In this document: piece after piece, positions 1 to 8,560 of the stretch
Numbering within the stretch: position 1 is the first letter of the stretch
Layout of the letters: each line of letters begins with the position of its first letter
Origin: an uncultured Muribaculaceae bacterium
Lineage (GTDB): Bacteria; Bacteroidota; Bacteroidia; Bacteroidales; Muribaculaceae
Length of the DNA stretch: 33,447 nt
Direction of reading: 5' to 3'
Assembly (NCBI GenBank): GCA_944321725.1
Contig: CALUMI010000030.1
Location: 1-33,447 of the forward strand
Program-made: the position numbers and the translations under genes
Notes under the pieces: generated by a model
The model's database searches: none
Seen by the model: the letters and a program-made list of their open reading frames with translations, nothing else
What the model was told of the DNA's origin: nothing

Positions 1-70
1 GATAGAGTATGGGAGAGGGAGGGGTGCGGTAGTTTGTGGGCGGGGGGCGGGGGGGGGGGGGGGGGGGGGG
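1..70. other. G-rich contig-edge sequence ending in a 22-G run, probably artefactual
   Basis: The first 48 bases are strongly G-rich, and positions 49-70 are an unbroken run of 22 G. From position 71 the sequence abruptly becomes ordinary coding DNA that reads in frame into the M6 peptidase. The G-rich part translates in the same frame without a stop, but gives a Gly/Arg-rich string that is nothing like the signal peptide expected there. A two-colour Illumina poly-G artefact at a contig end is the simplest reading. A genuine phase-variable G tract is possible but less likely. Confidence 0.7.
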
Positions 71-2530
71 TGGGCAGTCCCTGCAAGCCCGTATATAACT
101 GATATACAGCAGCCTGACGGCACTGTGATATCCGTAATGCAAATTGGCGACGAGCGTTCGCACTGCTACTGCACAGCCGACCGCGTACCGATAGCAAAAG
201 ACAGTCAAGGATATTTCCGCTACATCCAATCGCCCGACAAAAAGCAATTAAGCAAATACATTGCCCGCAACAGCGAGCAACGCACTCCGGAAGAAAAGAT
301 ATTTGTAGAGAACCTGAAGGCAAACGGCACATTGAAGAAAGCTCTACAAAGAACCGCGTCCGGCAACCTTAAAAAGCAAGCGCCATCAAAACTCGGATTT
401 CCCAACAAAGGAGAAGTGAGAGGGCTTATAATCCTCGCGGAATATTCCGACCTGAAATTCTCGTCAGAAGAAATAGCCGACAAAATCACGGCACAAATGA
501 ACCGGCAGGGCTACTCCGAGAACGGAGCCACCGGCAGCGCCAAAGATTATTTCATAGACCAGTCAAACGGACTGTTCTTTCCTTATTTTGACGTGATAGG
601 ACCGATAACCTTACCCAACAACATGGCCTATTACGGAGAGAACGACTTTTCGGGCAACGACCTCAATATCGGGCAAATGATAGCAGACGCCTGCACAGAG
701 GCGGACATAACCTGCGGCACCGACTTCTCAAAATACGATTACGACAACGACGGAATGGTAGATTTGGCATACGTCATATACGCGGGTTACGCCGAATCAA
801 ACAATGCTCCGGAAAACACCATTTGGCCCTCGGCCGGCTCCCTCGAAGAGTTTGGCATCTCGCTGGAACTCGACGGTAAAACCATTTCCACATTCGCCTG
901 CTCGTCAGAGCTCAGCGGCACAACAGGCGAAGAGCTCAGCGGCATTGGCACATTCTGCCATGAGTTCAGCCATTGCCTTGGCCTGCCGGATATATACAAC
1001 ACAACTTACGGCGACACTTTCGGAATGGGACAGTGGAGCATTATGGACATGGGAAGCTACAACAACGGCAGCAAAACACCGGCAGGCTACTCGGCTTTCG
1101 AGCGTTACAGCTGCGGATGGCTTTCATTCGAAGAACTGCAAGAGGCTACCCCCGATGTCGCCCTTCAGCCGCTAAACACTTCAAATGAGGCATATATCAT
1201 ACGTTCCCCGTACAATCAAAATGAATTTTTCACACTCGAAAACCGCCAACAAACCGGCTGGGACAAATACCTGCCCGGACACGGCCTGATGATTGTACAC
1301 GTGGATTACGACAAAACGGCATGGGACAATAACACAGTCAACAACGTCGCGGGCCACGAGAGGGTGCAAATAGTGCCTGCCGACGGCGATTTCACCGACG
1401 CTGAGGGTGATTTGTATCCGGGCATAAGCAACAACAAATATTTCACCGACGACAGCCAACCGGCGGCAACACTCTACACCGGCGGCAAATTGGGCAAGCC
1501 TGTCATAGAAATCAGAGAACAGGACAATACCGTGTTTTTCCACTACATGATAGACCGGCTAAACACTCCCGGCATGTTGAGCGCGTCGGACTTCAACGGC
1601 AACGGCTTCACAGCCACGTGGGAGGCTGTCGACCAAGCAGAGACGTACACGCTTGTAGTGGCCGAACAGTACCCTACGAACACCAAACTCATTGAAGAAA
1701 CTTTCGAGAAATTCAGCAACGGCACATTGCTTCTGCCCGACAATACCGAAATTTCACAAGAGCTCGACAACTATACCGGCCAACCGGGCTGGACAGGCAG
1801 CGGCATCGGGCAAAGCGGAGGTAGCTGCTACCTGAAAGCAAAAGGACATATCGTCACACCCATGCTCGATTTCAGCGGCGACGGGACATTCACCATCGAG
1901 TTTGACGCACAGTCAAACCGCAGCTATTACGACGGGATAAAAATCACTATAGGAGAAAACGCCGATTTTTCAGAGCCCGACACAATCATCACCCTCGACA
2001 GCCCGAGCAGAAAGAAACGCGTCGCGCAAACCTTCAAAACATCCATCGACAAAGGGTTTATCAAAATGGAATCAGTTTCCAACCTCTCAATTTCCAATCT
2101 GATCGTCTATTCCGGCCAGCAGTCCGACAAGCCGAAAACGGCCATCCCGCCGCACAGCGACCCTGCCGTGTTTGAAAACATTACAGGAAACCATTATGAT
2201 GTCAGCTTCTCAAGCGGCAGCGGCAAATACTTGTTCCGGGTGCAGGCAAAAAACCAATATACAAGCTCCGCATTCTCCGACAAATTCAAGACAGAGAATT
2301 TATCGGGAGTGCCATACGGCATCGAACGCGCGTCCGAACGATTCATTTCCACCGACGGCAATACCTTGTCCGTACATGGAATACCCGGCGACTTGCTGAC
2401 AATCACTTCCCTGACAGGACAGACAATCATCTCGGAAATTATGAATAGCAACGTCTGCAAAAAATCGCTGCCGTCAGGATTCTTTTTGGTAAACGTAGGA
2501 GGAACCATTTTCAAGACAATAATACTCTAA
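71..2530 (+). CDS. M6 family metallopeptidase with T9SS sorting domain, 5' truncated
   Basis: This is a secreted zinc endopeptidase of the immune-inhibitor-A (M6) family. The zinc motif HEFSHCLGLPD (HExxHxxGxxD) is at nt 959-991. The first GTG in the frame is at 125, but codons from 71 onward already read AVPASPYITDIQQPDGT, which matches the usual mature N-terminus of these proteins. The true start and signal peptide therefore lie upstream and are lost in the G-run. After the catalytic domain come a fibronectin-III-like segment (about nt 1555-1680) and a beta-rich region. The last ~65 residues (GNTLSVHG..., LPSGFFLVNVGG..., KTIIL) look like a type IX secretion C-terminal sorting domain. The next gene starts 18 nt downstream and carries the same kind of tail, so the two are probably co-transcribed. 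Family call is firm; substrate is unknown. Confidence 0.9.
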   Translation, partial: WAVPASPYITDIQQPDGTVISVMQIGDERSHCYCTADRVPIAKDSQGYFRYIQSPDKKQLSKYIARNSEQRTPEEKIFVENLKANGTLKKALQRTASGNLKKQAPSKLGFPNKGEVRGLIILAEYSDLKFSSEEIADKITAQMNRQGYSENGATGSAKDYFIDQSNGLFFPYFDVIGPITLPNNMAYYGENDFSGNDLNIGQMIADACTEADITCGTDFSKYDYDNDGMVDLAYVIYAGYAESNNAPENTIWPSAGSLEEFGISLELDGKTISTFACSSELSGTTGEELSGIGTFCHEFSHCLGLPDIYNTTYGDTFGMGQWSIMDMGSYNNGSKTPAGYSAFERYSCGWLSFEELQEATPDVALQPLNTSNEAYIIRSPYNQNEFFTLENRQQTGWDKYLPGHGLMIVHVDYDKTAWDNNTVNNVAGHERVQIVPADGDFTDAEGDLYPGISNNKYFTDDSQPAATLYTGGKLGKPVIEIREQDNTVFFHYMIDRLNTPGMLSASDFNGNGFTATWEAVDQAETYTLVVAEQYPTNTKLIEETFEKFSNGTLLLPDNTEISQELDNYTGQPGWTGSGIGQSGGSCYLKAKGHIVTPMLDFSGDGTFTIEFDAQSNRSYYDGIKITIGENADFSEPDTIITLDSPSRKKRVAQTFKTSIDKGFIKMESVSNLSISNLIVYSGQQSDKPKTAIPPHSDPAVFENITGNHYDVSFSSGSGKYLFRVQAKNQYTSSAFSDKFKTENLSGVPYGIERASERFISTDGNTLSVHGIPGDLLTITSLTGQTIISEIMNSNVCKKSLPSGFFLVNVGGTIFKTIIL

Positions 2531-2548
2531 TTTTTAAAATCAACATTT

Positions 2549-4876
2549 ATGAGAAATTTTTTACTATCCGCACTGCTTGTCGCGGCGTTGTCGCCACTGA
2601 TGAGCGCGCAAACAGCAGACAATCTGAAACAGGCAAACGTGGAATTTGCCAAAATCGCAAAGAAAAACTTACGCTCTGAAGCAGCAAAAACAGTTAAAAC
2701 TTACGAGCAAAACGGACGAAAAATAGCTGTGAAAGAAACTCTCGACGGCAAACGCAGATTCAAAGAGTTTGCCGACAAAAAAACCGGCATATTGCCGAAA
2801 TACACCGCTCAAAGAGAAGTGACCGGCAATTCCGAAGAATTTTCTCTCGCGGAAGATTTCGAGGGATTTGCAGACCATATATATGACGCTGACGCCCTCG
2901 AATGGCTGCCGGAAGGCTGGACATCAATCAACACCCACCCCAACTACGACGACCCTTACAGCCTATGGTACAGTTGGTATATCACCGAGCCGAGCATTTC
3001 AAAAGGCGCGCCAATCAATCCGCAAAGCCAATACATCGCCTACATACAATACGACGAGTATGAGAACTCCGACGAATGGCTGATAACCAAGCCTGTGGAA
3101 GTGAAAGACGAGGACTGCCTGTTTTTCGATTTGAGCTATATCCCTTACTTCCTGTTCTACAACTTTACCAACAAAGACGACGGACTCAACGCCACACTCA
3201 AAGTGAACATATCGACAGACGGAGGGACAACATGGACACAACTTCTCGATGTGGCCGACTTGGAATATGCAACACAAGAAGAGTTGGAAGACGCAAGTTT
3301 CCGCCGCTTCAGAATCGATCTCGGCGAATATGCCGGACAAACCGTCCTAATCGCGTTCCAATATGTGGGCGTTTACGGAGATTCGATGCAGCTCGACGAT
3401 GTCTATGTCCGCCCGATGCTGCCAACAGCCGTCTACAACAGGCCGCAGGGCACATTCCTCTCCGGTGTGAACCACGAATGGGAAGCCTACGCCACGACAA
3501 CCGTTTTCGCGCCGGCGTTCAAAGACCTGCAATGGACCAATTATTCCGGCGAGGCACTGTCATGCTCATGGGACGACAATGGAGAAAGCCACGAAACAGA
3601 CAATTACACGCGGAATTACACAATCGGCGAGCACAACGTACCGACATTGACGGCTGAGGCAGGATCACGCCAAGACACTTACACTTGGAACGGAACGATA
3701 ACCGCCGGACGGACAATGACAATAGGCAATCTCGACAGCAACAACAACCTGTTGACAATTCTTACATACAACGATGTGCAGGGTCCTAAGAACTACGTGT
3801 TCGGCAGTTGCGAATTGGACACTAAAGGGTATCATGTGACAACTACCGCGCTTATCAATGTTTTTGAAAAGCCGGTTTCTCCCATGTTCATTTCAGGTGT
3901 CGATGTTCTTTTGGCCACATTCGAGGCGCCCGATGACGCAGTATTTACAATGAGCGCAAAAGAAATCACCGAAACAGGCGATTTCGGAGAGACATTGGCC
4001 GTGGCATCACTCAAAGCCTCTGAAATAACCAAGACAGATCTTGGAGGCTATTACGGCTACGGCATGCACTTCGAGTTCACACAAGATGTCAGCGGCACAC
4101 CAATGCCCACCCGTATTCTTATCGACAAGCCAATGGCTTACGTATTGGAGGGATTCGACAGAGATGACGTGGTCATCGGCGTAGTTTCCAACAAGATAGA
4201 ACAGACTTTCGACGCGGGGGCAAGAGTGTACAGAATCCTGTCGAAAGAGGGAGAGGAAAACACTGTCGACATCTCATCAATGGGTAATTACTCCTTGGCA
4301 ATGAGCCTGTGCGGAGCCTCGATGTCGTCGATCGGAGCAGATTCAACTTTCGATGTTCCCGGAGAGGCCGGAACAAAAGAAATAACCGTATATTCAACCA
4401 TGTTCATGGCCGACGGCATCGACTGCAGCGCAGACAACGACGCGACATGGCTGTCAATCGGCACACCTGCCGACAGAGGCACCAATGAGATAGGTATACC
4501 TATATCATACGAGTCGCTGCCGTCGGGAGTTTCCCGCCGTACCGCCACACTGACAGTGTCAACACTTTATGCCGACCCAATCAGCATCGAAATCATTCAG
4601 GACGAGAATTTCAGCGGCATCACACGTATCGACGGCGCAGACAGCAAACTGTCGGCCAACATCACGGCAAGCTCCATAGAGTTCAGCCACAAAAAAGACA
4701 AACAAGGCACACTGACAATTTGCAACATGCAAGGGACAAACATAATCACCGCAAAGCTGTCGCAGACCGGACAAACCGTACTTCCGGCACGTGCCTTAAC
4801 CGGCGGAATCTATGTAGCAATCGCGAGATATGACGACGGAAACAGCGAAATAGTGAAATTCATAAAAAGGCAATAA
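2549..4876 (+). CDS. secreted choice-of-anchor-J / BACON-like protein with T9SS sorting domain
   Basis: This 775-residue exported protein begins with a clear signal peptide (MRNFLLSALLVAALSPLMSA, then QT). Residues ~95-290 (SLAEDFEGF, LPEGWTSI, DEWLITKPV, ISTDGGTTWTQL, DDVYVRP) have the pattern of a cleaved-adhesin / choice-of-anchor-J jelly-roll domain, usually involved in surface binding. Residues ~600-695 (ATWLSIGTPADRG, RTATLTVSTLYADPISIEIIQ) resemble a BACON domain. The C-terminus (GTLTICNMQG..., LTGGIYVAIARY..., VKFIKRQ) fits a type IX secretion sorting domain, so the protein is probably delivered to the cell surface or released. It sits 18 nt after the M6 peptidase. The middle part (~300-600) I cannot assign. 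Adhesion or glycan binding is an inference from the folds only. Confidence 0.8.
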   Translation: MRNFLLSALLVAALSPLMSAQTADNLKQANVEFAKIAKKNLRSEAAKTVKTYEQNGRKIAVKETLDGKRRFKEFADKKTGILPKYTAQREVTGNSEEFSLAEDFEGFADHIYDADALEWLPEGWTSINTHPNYDDPYSLWYSWYITEPSISKGAPINPQSQYIAYIQYDEYENSDEWLITKPVEVKDEDCLFFDLSYIPYFLFYNFTNKDDGLNATLKVNISTDGGTTWTQLLDVADLEYATQEELEDASFRRFRIDLGEYAGQTVLIAFQYVGVYGDSMQLDDVYVRPMLPTAVYNRPQGTFLSGVNHEWEAYATTTVFAPAFKDLQWTNYSGEALSCSWDDNGESHETDNYTRNYTIGEHNVPTLTAEAGSRQDTYTWNGTITAGRTMTIGNLDSNNNLLTILTYNDVQGPKNYVFGSCELDTKGYHVTTTALINVFEKPVSPMFISGVDVLLATFEAPDDAVFTMSAKEITETGDFGETLAVASLKASEITKTDLGGYYGYGMHFEFTQDVSGTPMPTRILIDKPMAYVLEGFDRDDVVIGVVSNKIEQTFDAGARVYRILSKEGEENTVDISSMGNYSLAMSLCGASMSSIGADSTFDVPGEAGTKEITVYSTMFMADGIDCSADNDATWLSIGTPADRGTNEIGIPISYESLPSGVSRRTATLTVSTLYADPISIEIIQDENFSGITRIDGADSKLSANITASSIEFSHKKDKQGTLTICNMQGTNIITAKLSQTGQTVLPARALTGGIYVAIARYDDGNSEIVKFIKRQ

Positions 4877-4883
4877 GCCCATA

Positions 4884-4910
4884 CCGGCTTCTCACAGCAG
4901 CACAAGCCGG
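4884..4910 (+). terminator. possible weak terminator hairpin after the T9SS gene pair
   Basis: CCGGCTT (4884-4890) and AAGCCGG (4904-4910) form a 7-bp perfect stem with a 13-nt loop, 8 nt after the stop codon. No T-run follows, so termination is uncertain. Confidence 0.35.
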
Positions 4911-4926
4911 CTGAAGACAATAATAA

Positions 4927-5006
4927 CCGACGGCATGGCAGTTGCGCCCCGACCCTACGGATTTAAATACCGACAAGTCAAAAAAGCGCGACTTCCATGC
5001 CGTCGG
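4927..5006. repeat. 80-nt imperfect inverted repeat (long hairpin)
   Basis: A perfect 12-bp inverted repeat, CCGACGGCATGG (4927-4938) and CCATGCCGTCGG (4995-5006), continues inward. After a 2x2 internal loop, GTTGCGC (4941-4947) pairs with GCGCGAC (4986-4992), with one G-T wobble. The 38-nt loop (4948-4985) is AT-rich on its right side. The element lies in the gap between the surface-protein genes and pyrE, upstream of the pyrE -7 box. It could stop or process the upstream transcript, or be a small palindromic repeat element. No second copy was noticed in this window. Confidence 0.6.
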
Positions 5007-5094
5007 CATATTGTGTGGCAACTCCCTGAAAACATAAATTTTGAAAATGTTTGATTTTTTTGTTATCAAAAAGGATTTTTAATTGTCTTTTTAG

Positions 5095-5102
5095 TACCTT
5101 TG
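5095..5102 (+). promoter_or_regulatory. pyrE promoter, -7 element only
   Basis: TACCTTTG matches the Bacteroidota -7 consensus TAnnTTTG, 74 nt before the pyrE ATG. No good TTTG is seen 19-20 nt upstream, so the -33 half is missing or degenerate. Confidence 0.5.
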
Positions 5103-5176
5103 TGCGTAAATTGCCGATGTTTTTATGAGCATAGTTGCGATTTATTACTACGATAATCCTCAAAAAGTCAACTAAA

Positions 5177-5824
5177 ATGAAACAGTTAGAACGCATCTTA
5201 GCCGAAAAGTTACTGAAAATCAGCGCAATAAAGTTACAGCCCGAAATCCCTTTCGTTTGGGCTTCCGGATGGAACTCCCCTATCTACACCGATAATCGCA
5301 AAACTTTATCCTACCCCGAAATACGCAATTTCATAAAAGTGGAGCTGACACGCCTCATCATGGAAAATTTCGGTGACGCTGAAGTAGTTGCCGGCGTAGC
5401 TACCGGAGCCATAGCACAAGGAGCGTTGGTGGCCGACACAATGGGACTTCCATATATCTATGTGCGTTCATCCCCAAAAGACCACGGACTTGAGAATCTA
5501 ATCGAGGGCAATCTGAAATCAGGACAAAAAGTAGTGGTGATAGAAGATCTTGTTTCCACCGGCGGAAGCAGCCTAAAAGCAGTCGAGGCAATCCGCAAGG
5601 CGGGAGCCGAAGTTGTCGGCATGGTGGCAATTTTCACCTACGAGTTCCCTGTCGCGGCAGAGCATTTCAAGAAAGCCGGAGTAAAACTTATCACTCTGAG
5701 CAACTATTCTTCCATGCTCGAAGCGGCTCTCGAAATCAACTATATAAAAGACTCAGATTTGCAGACGCTCAAAGAATGGCGTAAAAGTCCGTCAACATGG
5801 GCTCCCAACAAGCCAATCGAATAA
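5177..5824 (+). CDS. pyrE: orotate phosphoribosyltransferase
   Basis: The enzyme joins orotate to PRPP to give orotidine 5'-monophosphate in de novo pyrimidine synthesis, in the cytoplasm. The PRPP-binding motif VVVIEDLVSTGGS is at residues ~119-131, and the flexible-loop segment SPKDHG at ~99-104 carries the conserved lysine and histidine. The N-terminal FVWASGWNSPIYTDNR segment is typical of the family. The ATG at 5177 (MKQLERILAE) gives 215 residues, the usual length. The frame stays open upstream to a TTG at 5135, but that extension is not like the family. The SRPBCC gene follows 33 nt downstream, probably on the same transcript. Confidence 0.95.
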   Translation: MKQLERILAEKLLKISAIKLQPEIPFVWASGWNSPIYTDNRKTLSYPEIRNFIKVELTRLIMENFGDAEVVAGVATGAIAQGALVADTMGLPYIYVRSSPKDHGLENLIEGNLKSGQKVVVIEDLVSTGGSSLKAVEAIRKAGAEVVGMVAIFTYEFPVAAEHFKKAGVKLITLSNYSSMLEAALEINYIKDSDLQTLKEWRKSPSTWAPNKPIE

Positions 5825-5857
5825 AGTTTGAATATACAATTAACAGCAATACACAAA

Positions 5858-6274
5858 ATGTCAACATTCAAAAGCGCCGAACGTATAGTCGCTTATAATG
5901 TAGGTACTGTCTACAACCGTCTGTCGGATACCGAAAACTTTCAAAACATGGCCGGCAACCTGCCGCAGGAATTGAAAGACAAAGCCAACATACATATCGA
6001 CAACGACACTCTCACGCTAAGCACGCCGCAAGTGGGCGACATCACATTTCAATTCGCCAAGCGTGTGCCAAATGAGCTTATAAGGCTCAACACCATGTCA
6101 TCGCCGATACCGTTCTCGATAGACATAAAATTAGCGGCAGAGCAGGAGGAACAGACAAAAATAGCTGTTGAGACAAAGATAGAGCTCAACCCTATCATCA
6201 AACCGATGATTTCAAAGCCCATCCAAAACATGACCGACAAATTCGCGGAGTTTTTGGCTTCAATACAATATTGA
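5858..6274 (+). CDS. SRPBCC (START-like) family protein
   Basis: A 138-residue soluble protein from the ATG at 5858 (MSTFKSAERIVAYN...). A TTG at 5828 in the same frame is less likely to be the start. The alternating strand pattern and the long amphipathic C-terminal helix (NPIIKPMISKPIQNMTDKFA) fit the helix-grip fold of SRPBCC / polyketide-cyclase-like proteins, which bind hydrophobic ligands. No catalytic residues can be assigned. I recall genes of this family following pyrE in other Bacteroidales, which would suggest a conserved but uncharacterised role. It ends 28 nt before the bidirectional terminator that separates it from the convergent lipoprotein gene. Confidence 0.75.
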   Translation: MSTFKSAERIVAYNVGTVYNRLSDTENFQNMAGNLPQELKDKANIHIDNDTLTLSTPQVGDITFQFAKRVPNELIRLNTMSSPIPFSIDIKLAAEQEEQTKIAVETKIELNPIIKPMISKPIQNMTDKFAEFLASIQY

Positions 6275-6302
6275 AACGGGCACTCGCAATATAGTGTAAA
6301 CT

Positions 6303-6344
6303 AAAATCGGCACGGCTGACAATCGCATCAACCCTGCCGATTTT
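6303..6344. terminator. bidirectional intrinsic terminator between convergent genes
   Basis: AAAATCGGCA (6303-6312) and TGCCGATTTT (6335-6344) form a 10-bp perfect stem with a 22-nt loop. The A/T ends of the stem give a T-run on either strand. It lies between the SRPBCC gene (+) and the lipoprotein gene (-). Confidence 0.75.
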
Positions 6345-6365
6345 ATATTTTCTACGCAAAGAATT

Positions 6366-6731
6366 TCATATAGAAGCGTTGTCAGGAGTGTCGGCTGAAG
6401 AGGAGAAATACAAATACAGAATATTCGACTGTCTGTCATCAGCCAGCACAAACTGCGTATTAACCAAATTGTCAAGATTATATACGGCTACCCACTTATC
6501 ACCACCTGCCATACCGAGATAAAGACAATGCCCGTCAAACTTATAACCTTCCGCCGCGTCATAATCAGCCTCTATTCCGTCCACTATGCAAACAAACCGG
6601 CTGACATTACGCTCTTTGCACTGTTCTTTCAGATATTCACACATCTGCTCCCCGCCTGTAGCAGGTTCCTTGCAGCCGCTTACCGCAAGCGTCAAGCATA
6701 AAATCAACGAAAATACACAAAAATTTTTCAT
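6366..6731 (-). CDS. small lipoprotein of unknown function
   Basis: A 121-residue protein with a lipoprotein signal peptide: basic start MKNF, hydrophobic stretch FSLILCLTLA, and lipobox VSGC with the lipidated Cys at residue 20. The ATG at 6731 is preferred over an in-frame ATG at 6743, because it places the charged residue right before the hydrophobic core. The mature part has no motif I recognise; it contains FDGHCLYLG and WVAVYNL strands suggesting a small beta-rich domain. The gene follows the ArnT-like glycosyltransferase by 53 nt with no promoter seen in between, so it is probably co-transcribed with it. Confidence 0.75.
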   Translation of the reverse strand: MKNFCVFSLILCLTLAVSGCKEPATGGEQMCEYLKEQCKERNVSRFVCIVDGIEADYDAAEGYKFDGHCLYLGMAGGDKWVAVYNLDNLVNTQFVLADDRQSNILYLYFSSSADTPDNASI

Positions 6732-6784
6732 AATATGAATCATTAAGTTATTACAATTTATTACTAAAATCCAATCCTGAAAAT

Positions 6785-8506
6785 CTATTCAGACGATTTC
6801 TTAAACTCAAAAAGCGAGAGATTTTTTTTGAACGAAGTAAATTCACTTGTGGTGACAACCACTTCCGTCAAGTCATAATCCGACATCGCTTTCATGAATT
6901 TGTCCTTATTGTCCTCACGCACCATTATATACCCCCTGTCGGGCAAAGACATTCCCTCAGAATATGTCATCGGGCGGTCGTCGAGATAAAAGGCTACGGT
7001 ATAAACAGTTTCCGCTCCCGTATCAGCCGGTCGATAGAAATACACCCGTCCGTCAGGCTGATAAACTTTAACCGACTGCGCGAACTGAAAATCCGGCACG
7101 CTGTTTTTGATGGCGGGATTAAGCAAAGCGTCGAGCGTAACAGTCATTGCCGCCCAAACCGCCATACTCCCATACACCACAAACTTGCTCCTCCTCAACA
7201 AAAGCCAAGAAATAGCCGCAACAACCAACGGCAACAAAGCAATTCCTATATAATAAGCATTCAAATGCATCCGCTGCAACTCGGCAAGCTGCACAGCCAT
7301 GCGCCGCGCCGACCGCGAATCGCCGAGAAAGCCAAGATCAGCCACGTTGAGCGCAATCAATCCTATCGAATATATCACAGCAAGAGATGCGACAGTGACG
7401 AAAAACACTTTCAGCACTCTCCTCTTTTCCTTATATAAATAAACCACATAATCGGCAAGCAACAATGCAGCGAAAGGATACATGGGCAGCAAATATACGC
7501 CACGCTTGCTTTTTGGAATACAATAAAACACAAAAACACAGACAGCGGCAACTATGGCAAACATCCGGGTATTGTCAATCGAGCGGAAACGCGCCCACAA
7601 GCCGACAAAATATCTTTTGCTCCATTCCGGTTTCCTCCATTTCACAGCAAACAACCCGAAAACGGCCAACAATGTGTATGGGACAAAACCGGCAAGCAGC
7701 ATCTCCACATTGTAGAATATTCCGTTCTCATGGCTCTCATACGACATTTTTCCGAGAAAACGCCCGAAATTTTCCTCCAACACCAACTGCAAAAACCGGT
7801 CGCCGCCCTGCATATATGCCGCAACATACCAGAAAATAGGCACTATCGCTGAAAGAACCACAAATTTCAAGGCCGCGACAACGACACGCTGCCAACGCTC
7901 GCGGCGTATCAACATATAAACCACCAAAGCGAAGCATGGCAGTATCGCCCCGACAGGCCCTTTTGTCAATATGGCTCCCGATGCAAGCAACGAGGCAACC
8001 ACAGGCCAACGCCTGTAGCCATTCTCCATCCACTTCGAGAGAGCCATCACAGCCCCTACGGTAAACGCCATCAAAACCATGTCGACCCTGCATGTCATGG
8101 CCGCGCGATGCACCTCAAAACACGTCATCACAATCAACGACGCTATCAATGCTTTAGCAGAATTCACTCTGCGGCTGTAGAACGCATAGAACGCAAATAT
8201 CATCGCTATCGAGGCCACCGCCGACGGCATACGCGCGGTGTATTCGCTAACAAACCCCTGCGGCAGAGAAAACAACGAAACCAACCAATGCAGCATTGGA
8301 GGCTTAAAAGCAAACTCGCCTTGAAAGACAGGCAATATATAATTGCCCTGCTCCATCATAGCCACAGCCACCAACGCCTCGCGAGGCTCGCCGCGTGTGT
8401 AAAAATGTCCCAACCCAAGCCACGGCAACGTAAGCAACACCGCCAGTATCAGAACTATCCCACCGTAGACAACCCTCCTGTTATCCGTATTATTTTCTAT
8501 TTTCAT
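6785..8506 (-). CDS. ArnT/PMT-like integral membrane glycosyltransferase
   Basis: A 573-residue polytopic inner-membrane protein of the ArnT / protein-O-mannosyltransferase (GT-C) superfamily, which moves a sugar from a polyprenyl-phosphate donor to lipid A, protein or glycan on the periplasmic side. The first periplasmic loop has RGEPREA (residues ~38-44), with the acidic residue typical of GT-C enzymes, followed by FKPPMLHW (~67-74). TCRVDM and TKGPVGAI are also family-like. About ten or more hydrophobic segments follow, then a soluble C-terminal domain. The ATG at 8506 is chosen over a TTG at 8524, which overlaps the -7 box of its own promoter. The acceptor cannot be told from sequence; lipid A modification is only one option. 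Confidence 0.85.
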   Translation of the reverse strand: MKIENNTDNRRVVYGGIVLILAVLLTLPWLGLGHFYTRGEPREALVAVAMMEQGNYILPVFQGEFAFKPPMLHWLVSLFSLPQGFVSEYTARMPSAVASIAMIFAFYAFYSRRVNSAKALIASLIVMTCFEVHRAAMTCRVDMVLMAFTVGAVMALSKWMENGYRRWPVVASLLASGAILTKGPVGAILPCFALVVYMLIRRERWQRVVVAALKFVVLSAIVPIFWYVAAYMQGGDRFLQLVLEENFGRFLGKMSYESHENGIFYNVEMLLAGFVPYTLLAVFGLFAVKWRKPEWSKRYFVGLWARFRSIDNTRMFAIVAAVCVFVFYCIPKSKRGVYLLPMYPFAALLLADYVVYLYKEKRRVLKVFFVTVASLAVIYSIGLIALNVADLGFLGDSRSARRMAVQLAELQRMHLNAYYIGIALLPLVVAAISWLLLRRSKFVVYGSMAVWAAMTVTLDALLNPAIKNSVPDFQFAQSVKVYQPDGRVYFYRPADTGAETVYTVAFYLDDRPMTYSEGMSLPDRGYIMVREDNKDKFMKAMSDYDLTEVVVTTSEFTSFKKNLSLFEFKKSSE

Positions 8507-8521
8507 ACAATCATTTTGCGG

Positions 8522-8553
8522 CAAAGTTAAGACAATCCTGCAATCAAAGCAAA
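8522..8553 (-). promoter_or_regulatory. Bacteroidota-type promoter of the ArnT-like gene
   Basis: On the minus strand, TTTG (8553-8550), a 20-nt spacer and TAACTTTG (8529-8522) match the TTTG / TAnnTTTG consensus fully. The -7 box ends 15 nt before the ATG, implying a leader of only about 10 nt. Confidence 0.7.
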
Positions 8554-8560
8554 CACAGCC

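Noticed and set aside
125..127. GTG as the start codon of the M6 peptidase
   Set aside because: Codons upstream to position 71 already encode conserved mature-protein residues, so the gene is truncated at the edge rather than starting here.
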